From contig JAYOEY010000016.1 in the NCBI GenBank assembly GCA_038116945.1, positions 1 to 64,000 of the forward strand: DNA of 64,000 bases, read 5' to 3'. The notes beneath the pieces were generated by a model. It saw only the letters and a program-made list of their open reading frames with translations. It had not been told where the DNA came from and did not search any database. Positions 17,051 to 27,254 of this stretch are shown here, piece after piece. Within the stretch, counting starts at the first letter, position 1. Each line of letters begins with the position of its first letter. The stretch comes from JAYOEY01 sp038116945 (GTDB lineage Bacteria > Pseudomonadota > Alphaproteobacteria > MPNO01 > UBA2964). The position numbers and the translations under genes were made by a program.

Positions 17051-18037
17051 CTATTTCTTCTCGAAAACGCTCCGATATTTTGCGACGGTTTCGGCGCCAA
17101 CGATCTTTTCAAACCGTTTCCACACCGCCGCATTCGCAGCCTCCACATAGGCCGTCGCCGCTTTGCCCTTGAGAGCGATGACGTCCATGCCGCTCTCCTT
17201 CATGGCTTTTTCGTCCTTCTTCGCGAAACCGAGATAGAACTCTGTCGACTGGTCCTCATATCGCCGCGCCACACCCTCAATCATGGCCTGCGTTTTCTTC
17301 GGCAACGCTTTCCATTTATCGAGATTGATGAGGACGAAATTGTTGAGGTTGTAGTAACTGGGATCGACCCGGTAGCGCACTTTTCCCTTTACCCCGAGCT
17401 TGACCAGGCCCGACGATGGCGATCCGAATCCTTGGATTACGCCGCGTTCGAGACCGGTGAAGATCTCGCTGGATTTCATCCCGACCGGGGTCGCGCCAAG
17501 ATACTCGAACAGCGGCCGGTAAGTTGCCGTGCTCCGCATCTTGAATCCCTTGAGATCGATTCCGCCTGCGGCGGTCATCGCCGGCTTGCGGGCCAGATAG
17601 GTATTGAACTTCCCGCCGGAATCTCCCCACGCCAGCAACTTGGCGTTCGCCTTCTTCTGGTGCGCTGCGTCAAGCAGGGCAAACCCCCCACTCTTCCGGA
17701 TTTCGGCCGGCGTCATGTTCGTGACGAGGACCGCATAACCTTCGGGCACCATCCCGGCATAATAGGAGGACGGGCTGTGCGTGATATCGAAAGCGCCGCG
17801 CGACAGGGCCGCTACCTGCTTCCGAGGGGGCGTGACTTCAGGACCGCCGACGAATTTTACCCGGACCTGCCCCTTTCCTTTCGCGTTGATATCGTTGACG
17901 AAATATTTGAGATACGCCTGCGTCATTTCGCGACTGGTGTTAAGCGCGGATGACGCCTTCAGTTCGGTTTCCGCGTACGCGGCACCGGCGATAGTAGCGG
18001 TGCCGAGGACACCGATCAGGAACGACCGTATTTTCAT
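17051..18037 (-). CDS. TRAP transporter DctP-family solute-binding protein
   Basis: The protein has 328 residues from ATG 18037, where a signal peptide begins (cleavage near AYA at residue 23). DctP-family features include AYLKYFVNDINAKGKGQVRVKF, GGIDLKGFKMRSTATYRPLFEYLGATPVGMKSSEIF and the substrate-binding arginine expected in the KMR segment. Such proteins deliver carboxylates to a DctQ/DctM membrane complex. No DctQ or DctM gene is in the window, so it is an orphan that must use an unlinked complex. It ends at a strong terminator and is probably monocistronic. Confidence 0.88.
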   Translation of the reverse strand: MKIRSFLIGVLGTATIAGAAYAETELKASSALNTSREMTQAYLKYFVNDINAKGKGQVRVKFVGGPEVTPPRKQVAALSRGAFDITHSPSSYYAGMVPEGYAVLVTNMTPAEIRKSGGFALLDAAHQKKANAKLLAWGDSGGKFNTYLARKPAMTAAGGIDLKGFKMRSTATYRPLFEYLGATPVGMKSSEIFTGLERGVIQGFGSPSSGLVKLGVKGKVRYRVDPSYYNLNNFVLINLDKWKALPKKTQAMIEGVARRYEDQSTEFYLGFAKKDEKAMKESGMDVIALKGKAATAYVEAANAAVWKRFEKIVGAETVAKYRSVFEKK

Positions 18038-18133
18038 GACATTAACCCCCATTCAGACTGAGGAGAAAGTGTCTCAAAAGTGATGCGAACCGGCAAGGTG
18101 TGATAACGCGAAATATATATTTATGAAAACGGC

Positions 18134-19360
18134 TCAACCGTTGCCTGCCGCAAGCCTCTTCACACCAAAGAAAGTGCAAAGCGCCGCCACCATGAAACCC
18201 GCGGTCAGGTAGAACACGCCCTGCGGATTGCCGTTATCCAGGGCCAGCCCGAAGACCAGCGGCATGATGGCCGCGCCGAACAGGCTGCCGTTATAGACAA
18301 AGCCGAAAACCTTCCCCGCGCCGCCGGGCGGCGTCACCGAAAGCACGAACAGGTCACGCGTCGACTGCACCATGCCGCGCATGAACCCGGCAAAGCTGAG
18401 AACCGCGACGATCAGTACCATCGGCATGGACACCGCGCCGGTGAACGCGATCAGCGCGGCGGCGCCGAGGAAACCTGCCGCCGCCGTGATCATCTTCGCC
18501 CCGTACCGGTCGGCGACCCAGCCCCCGGCCAGGATGCCCGCAGACGACCCAACCAGAAACCCGGTCAGCGCCCCGCTCGCCGCCGCCAGCGGCGCGCCGT
18601 AAAGCTCGACGATCCCGGACACGCTGAATGCCCGGAACCCGCCGAATCCGATGCTGGAAATGACGTAGAACAGAAAACACAGCAGGATCGGCGGGTAGGT
18701 CAGGACGAGAAGATCCTGTTTCCAGCCTCTCTTTTCCCCGCTGTCGTCCTCCGCCTTCTTCCTGCGTGGCGTCTCCGCCTGATCGGACAGGGAATCGCCC
18801 TGAAGCGCGATCGCCGCCGCAAGACAAAGCCCGAACGCACCGACCGCGATCATCGCGACCCGCCAGTCCCAGAATGCCGCGATCGCAACCATGACCGGCG
18901 GCGTGGCCGCCGAGCCCGTATTCCCGGTGAAGGCATGGAAGCTGAAAGCGCGTCCCAGCCGGTCCCTGGGGATCGATGCCGACAGGATGGCGTAATCGCT
19001 CGGGTGATAGACCGAATAGGCGACGCCCGCGAGCACGAACAGCACCGTCATCGCCCAGAACGAGCTGACGAACCCGACCGCCAGGATGGCGCCCGACTGG
19101 AGCGCCAGCCCCAGCGTCAGCACCGTGCGCCCGCCCCAACGGTCGACCAGAAACCCCATCGGCGTGGTGAACAGCGCCCCGGCCAGCGCATAAGCCGTCA
19201 TGACGAAGCCCAGTTCCGTGTAGCTTAGCCCGGTATCCTTCACCAGCAGCGGAAACAGCGGCGGCAGGGCGAGGTTGAACACATGGCTCATGAAATGGGC
19301 CGACCCGATGAAACCCAGAACGCGAACGGTATGCGCCGTGCCGGCCGATATGGCGGTCAT
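18134..19360 (-). CDS. MFS transporter
   Basis: The protein has 408 residues and about twelve hydrophobic segments. ATG 19360 overlaps the TGA of the sulfatase gene by one base, so translation is coupled; a longer frame to 19516 lies inside the sulfatase and is rejected. The loop GFLVDRWGGRT between TM2 and TM3 is the MFS signature (G-x-x-x-D-R-x-G-R-R-type). A charged central loop around residue 190-215 divides the halves. It probably imports or exports the sulfatase's substrate or product. The ligand is not known. Confidence 0.9.
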   Translation of the reverse strand: MTAISAGTAHTVRVLGFIGSAHFMSHVFNLALPPLFPLLVKDTGLSYTELGFVMTAYALAGALFTTPMGFLVDRWGGRTVLTLGLALQSGAILAVGFVSSFWAMTVLFVLAGVAYSVYHPSDYAILSASIPRDRLGRAFSFHAFTGNTGSAATPPVMVAIAAFWDWRVAMIAVGAFGLCLAAAIALQGDSLSDQAETPRRKKAEDDSGEKRGWKQDLLVLTYPPILLCFLFYVISSIGFGGFRAFSVSGIVELYGAPLAAASGALTGFLVGSSAGILAGGWVADRYGAKMITAAAGFLGAAALIAFTGAVSMPMVLIVAVLSFAGFMRGMVQSTRDLFVLSVTPPGGAGKVFGFVYNGSLFGAAIMPLVFGLALDNGNPQGVFYLTAGFMVAALCTFFGVKRLAAGNG

Positions 19361-20931
19361 CAGGCCCGCCCCGTCGGCAGGGGGCTGCGGTCCTGCAGGT
19401 CTATCATCCTTACGATCAGCCGCTGCATCAGCTCGCCGGCCACCTCGCGGCAGTCGTCGCGGCCCCACAGGTTTTCGACCTCGTCCGGATCGTTCTCCAG
19501 ATCGTAGAGTTCCCACCAGCCCGCCTCCTGATGGCAGGAGAGCCGCCAGCGACCGGTCACCAGCGTCCGCACCCGGTCGCCCGGATCGTCGCCGAACATG
19601 CGGATGATCGAATCCTCTTCGATCAGAATGTCTTCCGGCGCCGCGCTATCCCCGGCCAGCAGGTCCCGTCCCTGCATGCCGTTGAACGGCTGCAGCCCGG
19701 CGAGACCGAGCGCAGTCGCGCCGATATCGATCGTCTGGCCGAGATCGGACCGCACGCGCGCGCCCTGCCCCGGCACGCGGCAGATCAGGGGAACCCGGAT
19801 CAGCCCCTGATAATGCAGCAGATATTTGAGCATGACCCCGTGATCGCCCATGAAATCGCCGTGATCGGTGGTGAACATCACCACGGTGTTGTCCGCGATC
19901 CCGAGCCGGTCGAGCGTCGCGAGAATGTTTCCCACCGCATCGTCGACCATCGTAATCATGCCGTAGGTCAACGCGATCAGCACACGCGCTTCTTCTTCCG
20001 ATACGGCGAACGGAACCGTTGCCGAGGTGCGGATTGCCGTACCGGCCTCGCGCGCCTGCCAGAGATATTTCAGCGCATCGAGGTCGCCCTTGCCGAACGA
20101 AGACGGCAGCTCGATCTCGTCCGGGTCGTACATGTCCCAGTAACGGCCGGGCGGCGTGAAGGGATGATGCGGGTCGGGAAAGGAAATCTGGGCGAAGAAC
20201 GGCTCATCCCCGGCGGCTGCCGCCTCCAGGAACTCGATCGAAAGCTCTTCGACATAGCGGGTGGGATAAAGATCTTCCGGCACGGCGGTGCGCCAGACCT
20301 GCGGCCCGGTGCGCCGCTGATCCGGCAGCGCGTTGTCTTCGCCCGCCAGCGCATCGGGATCGCCGCCTTTCCCCTTAAGCCAGCGAATGTAATCCGCCCC
20401 GACCAGATCGCCATGTCCGGTGCAGATACGGGCGTGCCGGAACCCGTAGAACGGCAGAGAAACGGCGTGCCCCGGATCGTCCCACAGCATCTGGTTCTCG
20501 ATGTCGTAGAACGCGCCGCGCCTGAGCCGGCGGTCGGCTTCCCGCAGAGCTGCGGGCGGCGGGTCGAGCCCGTCGATTTCAGGAAAATCGCGGGTCGGCG
20601 GCGCGCCGGTGAAGTTCTGAAGATGGGACTTGCCGATCAGACCCGTCCGGTATCCCGCCGCGGCGAGCAGTTCCACGAAGGTTACGTGCTCGGTCGATAG
20701 TGCGATCCCATTATGCCGCACGCCGTGGAGCGATGGCATTCGGCCGGTCATCAGCGATGCCCGGTTCGGCATGCAGACGGGGCTCGCTACGTAGAACCGC
20801 TCGAACCGCGTCCCGTCCGCCGCGATGGAGTCGATATTCGGCGTCCGCACCACCGGGTTGCCGTAACATCCCAGATGGTCGGCGCGGTGCTGATCTGTCA
20901 CGATCAGGATGATGTTCGGGCGGACTCGCAT
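19360..20931 (-). CDS. Sulfatase (alkaline-phosphatase superfamily)
   Basis: The protein has 523 residues. The N-terminal metal site is IVTDQHRADHLGCYG (Asp13) and the active-site motif is CMPNRASLMTGR: Cys53, Pro55 and Arg57 of the C-x-P-x-R formylglycine signature. A later TTDHGDFMGDHG holds metal-binding Asp/His. A formylglycine-generating enzyme would be needed and is not in the window. No signal peptide is evident, so it may act in the cytosol on an imported sulfate or phosphonate ester, which fits its one-base overlap with a downstream MFS transporter gene. Confidence 0.92.
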   Translation of the reverse strand: MRVRPNIILIVTDQHRADHLGCYGNPVVRTPNIDSIAADGTRFERFYVASPVCMPNRASLMTGRMPSLHGVRHNGIALSTEHVTFVELLAAAGYRTGLIGKSHLQNFTGAPPTRDFPEIDGLDPPPAALREADRRLRRGAFYDIENQMLWDDPGHAVSLPFYGFRHARICTGHGDLVGADYIRWLKGKGGDPDALAGEDNALPDQRRTGPQVWRTAVPEDLYPTRYVEELSIEFLEAAAAGDEPFFAQISFPDPHHPFTPPGRYWDMYDPDEIELPSSFGKGDLDALKYLWQAREAGTAIRTSATVPFAVSEEEARVLIALTYGMITMVDDAVGNILATLDRLGIADNTVVMFTTDHGDFMGDHGVMLKYLLHYQGLIRVPLICRVPGQGARVRSDLGQTIDIGATALGLAGLQPFNGMQGRDLLAGDSAAPEDILIEEDSIIRMFGDDPGDRVRTLVTGRWRLSCHQEAGWWELYDLENDPDEVENLWGRDDCREVAGELMQRLIVRMIDLQDRSPLPTGRA

Positions 20932-21014
20932 GCGCGAACGTTACGATGCGAGGCTGTCTCTGGACAGCCCCTCGCCCCCGACTTAGCGTATCTCCTGCCG
21001 GAAGGGAGACTCGA

Positions 21015-21788
21015 ATGGATCAGATGAGCAACAGCCTGCGCGCCGACCTCGACGAACTCGCGCGCGCCTGCAGGGTGTTCGAGCTTGAAGGACACGGCGA
21101 TCGGGTCGTTGGTCACATGGCGTTGCGCGACCCGGACGGGCGCGGCATCTGGATGAAACGCGCCGGCATCGCACTGGGAGAGGTGTTCGATTCCCGCGAT
21201 TTCGTGCTGCTGGACTGGGACGGAAAGCAGATTGGCGGCGACGGCCGGTCGCATAACGAATGGCCGATCCATACCGAGATCATGAAGCAGCGCCCGGAGA
21301 TCAACGTCACCGCCCATACGCACCCGTTCTACGCCTCGGTCTATTCGGCGTCGGAGGAACCGCTCCGCACCGTCGTGCCGCGCAGCACGACCCAACCGGT
21401 GCGCCCGCCGCGTTGGGACGGGCCGGCGGACCTCATTAACACGGTGGAAGCAGCGGACTCGATGACGAAGGCGATGGGCGCAGGTACCGCGATCCTGCTG
21501 CGCAATCACGGCATCGTCACCTGCGGGGTGGATATCTGCGATCCTGTTCTGGTCGGCATCGCCCTGGAAAAAATGTGCCGGGAAGCCCTGACGATCAACG
21601 CTTCCGGCCTCTCTTTCTCCTGCCCGGAGGAGGACGAGCTGATCGAGAAACTCGCCACCGGCGCATCGCTCGACCCCGCCATTATCGGCGGCGCGACGCT
21701 ATGGCGCTACTATTGCCGCAAGCTCGCCCGCGCAGAGGCCGCCGGCGACCCGGCGCTGGCGACCGAGCGGGTCCCGGTCGGCGGATAG
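21015..21788 (+). CDS. Class II aldolase/adducin-family protein
   Basis: The protein has 257 residues from ATG 21015, preceded by GGGAGA. Zinc ligands are His101 and His103 in TAHTHPFYASVY and His165 in RNHGIVTCG, with Glu88 in the usual base position, so the aldolase site looks intact. It is 9 bases upstream of the QuiC-like gene and probably co-transcribed. Members cleave fuculose- or ribulose-phosphates, but many catabolic homologues act on hydroxy-acids or serve as decarboxylases. Linkage to a dehydroshikimate dehydratase suggests a hydroaromatic or side-chain step, which is inference. Confidence 0.88.
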   Translation: MDQMSNSLRADLDELARACRVFELEGHGDRVVGHMALRDPDGRGIWMKRAGIALGEVFDSRDFVLLDWDGKQIGGDGRSHNEWPIHTEIMKQRPEINVTAHTHPFYASVYSASEEPLRTVVPRSTTQPVRPPRWDGPADLINTVEAADSMTKAMGAGTAILLRNHGIVTCGVDICDPVLVGIALEKMCREALTINASGLSFSCPEEDELIEKLATGASLDPAIIGGATLWRYYCRKLARAEAAGDPALATERVPVGG

Positions 21789-21797
21789 GAGAATCGG

Positions 21798-23666
21798 ATG
21801 AAAACCAGCATTGCGACGGTTTCCCTGTCCGGCGATTTCGCCGAAAAGCTCGATGCCATTTCCAAGGCGGGGTTCGACGGCATCGAAATTTTCGAACAGG
21901 ATTTCATCGGTTTCGACCTGAACCCTGCGGATGTCGCAAAGATGGTGTCCGATCACGGGCTGGAAATCATGCTGTTCCAGCCATTCCGCGATTTCGAGGG
22001 GCTGCCCGACGGCGCGCTGCGCAACCGGACCTTCCGGCGGGCCGAACGGAAGTTCGACCTGATGAACCAGCTTGGCACCGACCTGATGCTGGTCTGTTCC
22101 TCGGTCCATCCGCAGAGTCTCGGCGGTATCGACCGCTGCGCGGCGGATTTCGCGGAGCTCGGCGATATCGCAAAGAAATTCGGCGTGCGCGTCGGTTTCG
22201 AAGCACTCGCCTGGGGCAAGAACATCAACGACCACCGCGACGCATGGGAAGTCGTCCGGCGCGCCGATCACGAGTGCATCGGGCTGATCCTCGACAGCTT
22301 CCACACGCTGGCCCGGAAAATCGATCCGGAAAGCATCCGCATCATCCCGGGCGACAAGATCTTCTTCGTCCAGCTTGCCGACGCGCCCGGCATAGAGATG
22401 GACCTGCTCTACTGGTCCCGCCATTTCCGCAACATGCCGGGCGAAGGCGACCTCGACGTAACCGGTTTCATGAGCGCGGTGCAGGCGACCCAATACGGCG
22501 GGCCGATCAGCCTCGAGATCTTCAACGACCAGTTCCGGCGCGGCTACGCCGAAATGGTGGCGAAGGACGGGCTGCGCTCCATTCTTCACCTGATGGACGA
22601 GATTGCCCGGGAACCGTTCGGAGCCCGCGACGATCTCGTCCCGCTGCCGCCCAAGCCGGAAATCGCCGAAATCGGATTCATCGAATTCGCCACTCGTTCC
22701 GGAGAGAAGGAGCGGTTCGAATCCCTGTTCCGTCAGCTCGGCTTCAGCAACACGGGACATCACAAATCAAAGGCGGTGACGCGCTGGCAGCAAGGCGGGC
22801 TTAATTTTCTGCTCGATACCGAACCCACCGGATACGCCAACGATGCCGTATCGGAACACGGCACCACGGTAACCGATATCGCGCTGGTGGTGCCGGATGC
22901 CCCGGCCGCGCACCGCCGCGCCATCGCGCTGAGAGCCGTGAATTTCGACCAGGAAATAGCCTCCGGCGAGGCAAAGATCGCCACCATCAAGGGGGTCGGG
23001 CATAGCGTCATTCGCCTGATCGACCGGCCGGACGATATCTGGGAACAGGATTTCGTCCCGACCGGAGAGACGCCCGACGAGCACCCGGCCCTGTCGCATA
23101 TCGACCATATCGCCCAGACGATGACCTATGACGAGATGATGAGCTGGGCGCTGTTCTATACGACGATCTTCGCGACGCGTAAGTCGCCGCAGTTCGACGT
23201 GGTCGATCCCGACGGCATCATCAAGAGCCAGGTGATCGGCACTGCCAACCGGAAGCTTCAGATCACCCTCAACGGCAGCGACGCGCCGCATACGCGGGCC
23301 AACCTGTTTATCTCGTCGGTCCGGGGCGCGGCGGTGCAGCATCTGGCGCTGGCGACCGATGACATTTTCGCATTGGCAGAACGGCTGCACCGCGAAAATT
23401 TCGGCGTCCTCGAACTGCCCCGGAATTATTACGACGACGTTCTGGCCCGGTTCGACCTCGACCCCGGCCTGCTGGAACGGATTCAGGCAAACAACATTCT
23501 CTATGACGAGGACGACAACGGCCCGTTCTACCAGCTTTTCAGCCGCACCATCGGCAACGGGCTGTTCCTCGAGTTCGTGCAGCGGGAAACCGGTTATGCC
23601 GGCTTCGGCGCGCCCAACGCCCCCTACCGTCTGGCTGCCCAGCGGCGGGCCACATTGAGGCCGTAA
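21798..23666 (+). CDS. quiC: 3-dehydroshikimate dehydratase, bifunctional AP-endonuclease-2-barrel/HPPD-like (QuiC type)
   Basis: The protein has 622 residues in two parts. Residues 1-280 form a TIM barrel like sugar-phosphate isomerase/AsbF; the expected metal ligands are present as Glu135, Asp166, His169, Gln192 and Glu240. Residues from about 290 form a tandem VOC module like 4-hydroxyphenylpyruvate dioxygenase with a His in LSHIDHIAQ (about 433), a His in VQHLALATDD (about 514) and a Glu in FLEFVQRETGYAG (about 592). The barrel converts 3-dehydroshikimate to protocatechuate in quinate/shikimate catabolism; the role of the HPPD-like half in this fusion is less clear. Protocatechuate ring-cleavage genes are not adjacent. 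Confidence 0.88.
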   Translation: MKTSIATVSLSGDFAEKLDAISKAGFDGIEIFEQDFIGFDLNPADVAKMVSDHGLEIMLFQPFRDFEGLPDGALRNRTFRRAERKFDLMNQLGTDLMLVCSSVHPQSLGGIDRCAADFAELGDIAKKFGVRVGFEALAWGKNINDHRDAWEVVRRADHECIGLILDSFHTLARKIDPESIRIIPGDKIFFVQLADAPGIEMDLLYWSRHFRNMPGEGDLDVTGFMSAVQATQYGGPISLEIFNDQFRRGYAEMVAKDGLRSILHLMDEIAREPFGARDDLVPLPPKPEIAEIGFIEFATRSGEKERFESLFRQLGFSNTGHHKSKAVTRWQQGGLNFLLDTEPTGYANDAVSEHGTTVTDIALVVPDAPAAHRRAIALRAVNFDQEIASGEAKIATIKGVGHSVIRLIDRPDDIWEQDFVPTGETPDEHPALSHIDHIAQTMTYDEMMSWALFYTTIFATRKSPQFDVVDPDGIIKSQVIGTANRKLQITLNGSDAPHTRANLFISSVRGAAVQHLALATDDIFALAERLHRENFGVLELPRNYYDDVLARFDLDPGLLERIQANNILYDEDDNGPFYQLFSRTIGNGLFLEFVQRETGYAGFGAPNAPYRLAAQRRATLRP

Positions 23667-23698
23667 CCGCAGAAATCCGGAAAGCTGACGGTCGCCGG

Positions 23699-26600
23699 CT
23701 AGGCCGCGCTGGACCCCTTGTCGGCGGCCCCGTCAGCGAGAAATTTCTCGGTCAGCCAGCGTGCGCACGCGTCGGCGGGCATCGGCCGGGCGTACAGATA
23801 TCCCTGGGCGGTTTCGCACCCCTTGCCGGCCAGGAATTCCGCCTGTTCGGGAGTTTCCACCCCTTCGGCCACCGTAACGAGGTCAAGCGCATGAGCAATT
23901 CCAAGCACAGCCTCGACAATCGCGCGATCTTCCGGTTCCGTCTGGATTCCATCAACAAACGACCGGTCGATTTTCACCCCGGTAATCGGCAATTGCCGCA
24001 GATAGCTGAGAGAGGAATATGCCGTTCCGAAATCGTCGATCATTAGCGAATGTCCCCGTCGCCGAAGGTCGTGCATAACGGCCTTTGCCTCGCCTTCCCG
24101 GGACATCGCAACGGTTTCGGTAATCTCCAGATCGAGCATCCGGGCCTGCAGCGCGCTGTCGCGCAGCGCGTCTTCCAGCAGGGATATGACGCTTGCGTCC
24201 CTGAACTGCTGCGCGGACAGATTGATGGCGACGGGGACGGTGGGAACGCCTTCGTCCTGCCACGCGCGAAGCTGTCGGCAGGACTCGCGAATGACCCACT
24301 CTCCGATCGGAACAATGAGCCCCGTTTCCTCGGCGATGCCGATGAATTCCGCCGGAGAAACGAGGCCACGCTCGGGATTGCGCCACCGGATCAGGGCTTC
24401 GAGCCCGCATGGCAACCCGCCCGCAAAATCGATCTTCGGCTGGTAAAACAACTCGAACTCTTTTCTCTCGAGCGCCAGCTTCAGCGCGGTTTCGGATTTC
24501 AGCCGGTCCACGCTGTGGCTGTTCATTTCGGTCCGGTAGAAGACGAAATTGTTCCGGCCGGCGGCTTTCGCCTGGTACATGGCCGCGTCTGCGTTCTGCA
24601 TGAGGCCTTCGACGCTCTGCGCATCGTTGGGATAAAGGGCAACGCCGATACTTGTTGAAACGGTGAGACTCTGTCCGTTGACGCTCATCGGCCTCGCGAC
24701 GACGTCAATGATCTTTCGCGCGATCGTATCCAGATGGCTGGTCGATTCGAAATCGTCCACCATAACGACGAATTCGTCGCCGCCGAGCCGCGCGATGGTG
24801 TCCTTTTTTCTCAGTACGTTTTTCAGGCGCCGCGAAATCGTGACCAACAGCTGATCGCCGGCGTCGTGCCCGAGACTGTCATTGACGATCTTGAAGCGAT
24901 CGAGATCGAGGAAGAACAGCGCCAAGGGTTTGCCGCTACGCTGTGAAGATACGACTGCGTGCTCGAGACGATCACGCAGCAGAGTCCTGTTTGGAAGGTC
25001 GGTAAGCGAGTCGTGGAAAGCCTGATGGCGTATCCTCTCCTCCTTGTTCTTCAGGTCCGTAATGTCGGAAAGAACGACGATCACACGATCGGCGTTTCCG
25101 TCCGCATCGTCCGCGACGCTTACTGACATCCAGGCGACAAACGGTTCTCCATCCGACCGCGTTGCGGAGAATTCCCCCTGCCAATGTCCATACTTGAGGG
25201 CCGTCTTGTGAATCTCGGAAAACTGCAGGTCTGTCGTCGAAACGGACCAGACGTCGGACATCGCCTTCCCGACGCAGGAGAATGCGGCGCGTCCCGCCAG
25301 TTCGGCGAATGAGTTTTTTGCGGCAACCAGAACGCCATCGATATCGGTTATTGCAATCGCTTCGGCCGTCGCGTCGAACACGCTCGCCGCGAGACGCAGC
25401 TCGTCCCTGGCCTTCTTGACTTCGGTTATATCCCTGGACGTAACCAGCAGTCTGAGTTCTCCGCTATAGATCGCTTTTTTCGGTTCGCCGCGTTCTTCAA
25501 CGACGCGGGTATTGCCGTCTGTCCCAACGATCCTGTGTTCGTTTTTATAGGGGTCCCCTGTCCTGATGGAGGACATCACCCTATCGAAAACCATGCGCCG
25601 GTCATCGGGGTGAATGTATTCGGCGAACTCCTTCCAGCTTGCGGGAGAAGCGTCATTCTCAAGACCGATAATTTCCCTCATTCCGTCGGACAGGGACATG
25701 CCATCGGTGTCCGGGTTCCACTCCCAGCTTCCCAGCCCCGCAAGCTGCTGGGCCTGCTCCAGATGCGCCTGGCTGTCTTTCAGACGAATCTCGGCATTTC
25801 GTCTTTCGCTGATATCCCGAACGACCCCTGTCAGAAGGACGTTTCCCTTGTCCGCCGATTTCGAAACGGCAAGTTCCATGGGGAAGACCGTCCCGTCGCG
25901 ACGACGCCCGACATACTCATGCGTTGCACCGACCTTTATTCTGTCCTCAATCCAGTGAAAGTTGGGGCGCTCATTGGCCTGCGACTGCCCGTACTCATCG
26001 GCGATCAGCATCCTGAAATCAGCGCCGATAAGCTCTTCTGACCGGTATCCGAAAATTTCTTCGGCAGCGCCGTTCACTGCCGTTATGGCCCCCGACCTCT
26101 CTACGGTGACAATGCCGTCGGCGATATTGTCGACAATCGAACTGATCAGCCGGGCCTGATCGCGAGCATTGTTTTGCGCGATTTCGAGGTCGCGCGTTCG
26201 TTCCCGGACCCTGCGCTCGAGCATTTCGTGTGATAGTCGAAGCCGATCCATCATGCCTGAGAATGCCGTACTCAGCGCTGCGACCTCTTCCGTTCCCCCG
26301 GGAAGCGCGGGCAGTTCTTCCAGGTGATCCGGATCGATTTCCGCCGCGATCCTGCCGAGCGTGGCGACCGGTTCGGCCAGGCGCCGGCCGATGATTCTCG
26401 CAACCAGGAATGCCAGCAAGAGGACGACGGCAATCCCGCAGACGGAGATCAGCGTAAACCGGTTGACCGGAATGCTGATCGCGGAACGATTCTGCCTGAT
26501 CGACAGTGCGACGGAGAGCTCATGCAGCCCTCTTCCAAGGTTCAGCCAGCCGGAATACACGAGATCATCGGCTCCGTACCGTTCTCCGAACTTCGAAATA

Positions 26601-27217
26601 AACGCACCGTCCGACGAGCGCAAACCGGCGGAAATAGAGTCGTTGAGCGCGATGGCCGAGTGGCGGAGCAGCGACATGAGATCGATCGACCAGACAACGA
26701 ACCCCTCGGCGGACTTCGTGGACGGCAATATGACCGGGACGATCACCAGAACGCGACCGTCCGCACCGGGACCGAGCGCCCGCTGGCGTCCTTGCATCAC
26801 GGATTCCAGCCAGGACGCGTGGCTGTAGTCGGCACGCGTTCCCGGGTCGTTTGATGCGATCTCTGCGCCGGAAAAATCGTGAACGGAAATCTTTACGCGA
26901 TTGACGTCCTGTGTCCGCTGGCTTGCGACATAGGGACGCAGATAGTTGTTTCGACCGTCGGAATCCGTCAGGGCGTTGAGAATAAGCGGATTCCTCGCCA
27001 TGTCTTCCGCGTCCAGCAGAATCCTCTCAACCTCGACCTCAATGTTCCGCGAAACGATCAACCATTCCTGCTCGAGACGGTCCTGAGCGACTTCCCGCAG
27101 CAGGTCTCGTGTGAGGTAAATTCCCACCGAGGCGATAACCGTGGCGAATACGCCGGCGACCAGAAATGACAGCAGGGCAATCCGGAAGGCGAAGCTTTGA
27201 ATCCGAAAGATTGACAT
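23699..27217 (-). CDS. Membrane PAS-GGDEF-EAL cyclic-di-GMP signalling protein
   Basis: The protein has 1172 residues from ATG 27217; a TTG at 27229 gives four more. In the longer numbering, TM1 is at about 14-39, an extracytoplasmic sensor spans 40-257, TM2 is at about 258-281, HAMP at 282-335, and three PAS modules lie at about 360-480, 490-605 and 612-728. GGDEF is intact (816-820) with an inhibitory RxxD site at 807-810, and EAL is intact (944-946) with DDFG at 1065-1068. It could therefore both make and degrade c-di-GMP. It follows a periplasmic binding protein gene on the same transcript, which may supply its ligand. Confidence 0.94.
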   Translation of the reverse strand: MSIFRIQSFAFRIALLSFLVAGVFATVIASVGIYLTRDLLREVAQDRLEQEWLIVSRNIEVEVERILLDAEDMARNPLILNALTDSDGRNNYLRPYVASQRTQDVNRVKISVHDFSGAEIASNDPGTRADYSHASWLESVMQGRQRALGPGADGRVLVIVPVILPSTKSAEGFVVWSIDLMSLLRHSAIALNDSISAGLRSSDGAFISKFGERYGADDLVYSGWLNLGRGLHELSVALSIRQNRSAISIPVNRFTLISVCGIAVVLLLAFLVARIIGRRLAEPVATLGRIAAEIDPDHLEELPALPGGTEEVAALSTAFSGMMDRLRLSHEMLERRVRERTRDLEIAQNNARDQARLISSIVDNIADGIVTVERSGAITAVNGAAEEIFGYRSEELIGADFRMLIADEYGQSQANERPNFHWIEDRIKVGATHEYVGRRRDGTVFPMELAVSKSADKGNVLLTGVVRDISERRNAEIRLKDSQAHLEQAQQLAGLGSWEWNPDTDGMSLSDGMREIIGLENDASPASWKEFAEYIHPDDRRMVFDRVMSSIRTGDPYKNEHRIVGTDGNTRVVEERGEPKKAIYSGELRLLVTSRDITEVKKARDELRLAASVFDATAEAIAITDIDGVLVAAKNSFAELAGRAAFSCVGKAMSDVWSVSTTDLQFSEIHKTALKYGHWQGEFSATRSDGEPFVAWMSVSVADDADGNADRVIVVLSDITDLKNKEERIRHQAFHDSLTDLPNRTLLRDRLEHAVVSSQRSGKPLALFFLDLDRFKIVNDSLGHDAGDQLLVTISRRLKNVLRKKDTIARLGGDEFVVMVDDFESTSHLDTIARKIIDVVARPMSVNGQSLTVSTSIGVALYPNDAQSVEGLMQNADAAMYQAKAAGRNNFVFYRTEMNSHSVDRLKSETALKLALERKEFELFYQPKIDFAGGLPCGLEALIRWRNPERGLVSPAEFIGIAEETGLIVPIGEWVIRESCRQLRAWQDEGVPTVPVAINLSAQQFRDASVISLLEDALRDSALQARMLDLEITETVAMSREGEAKAVMHDLRRRGHSLMIDDFGTAYSSLSYLRQLPITGVKIDRSFVDGIQTEPEDRAIVEAVLGIAHALDLVTVAEGVETPEQAEFLAGKGCETAQGYLYARPMPADACARWLTEKFLADGAADKGSSAA

Positions 27218-27254
27218 CGATTGCTGCAATCAACGGGCCGGCGCCGAAACGGCG

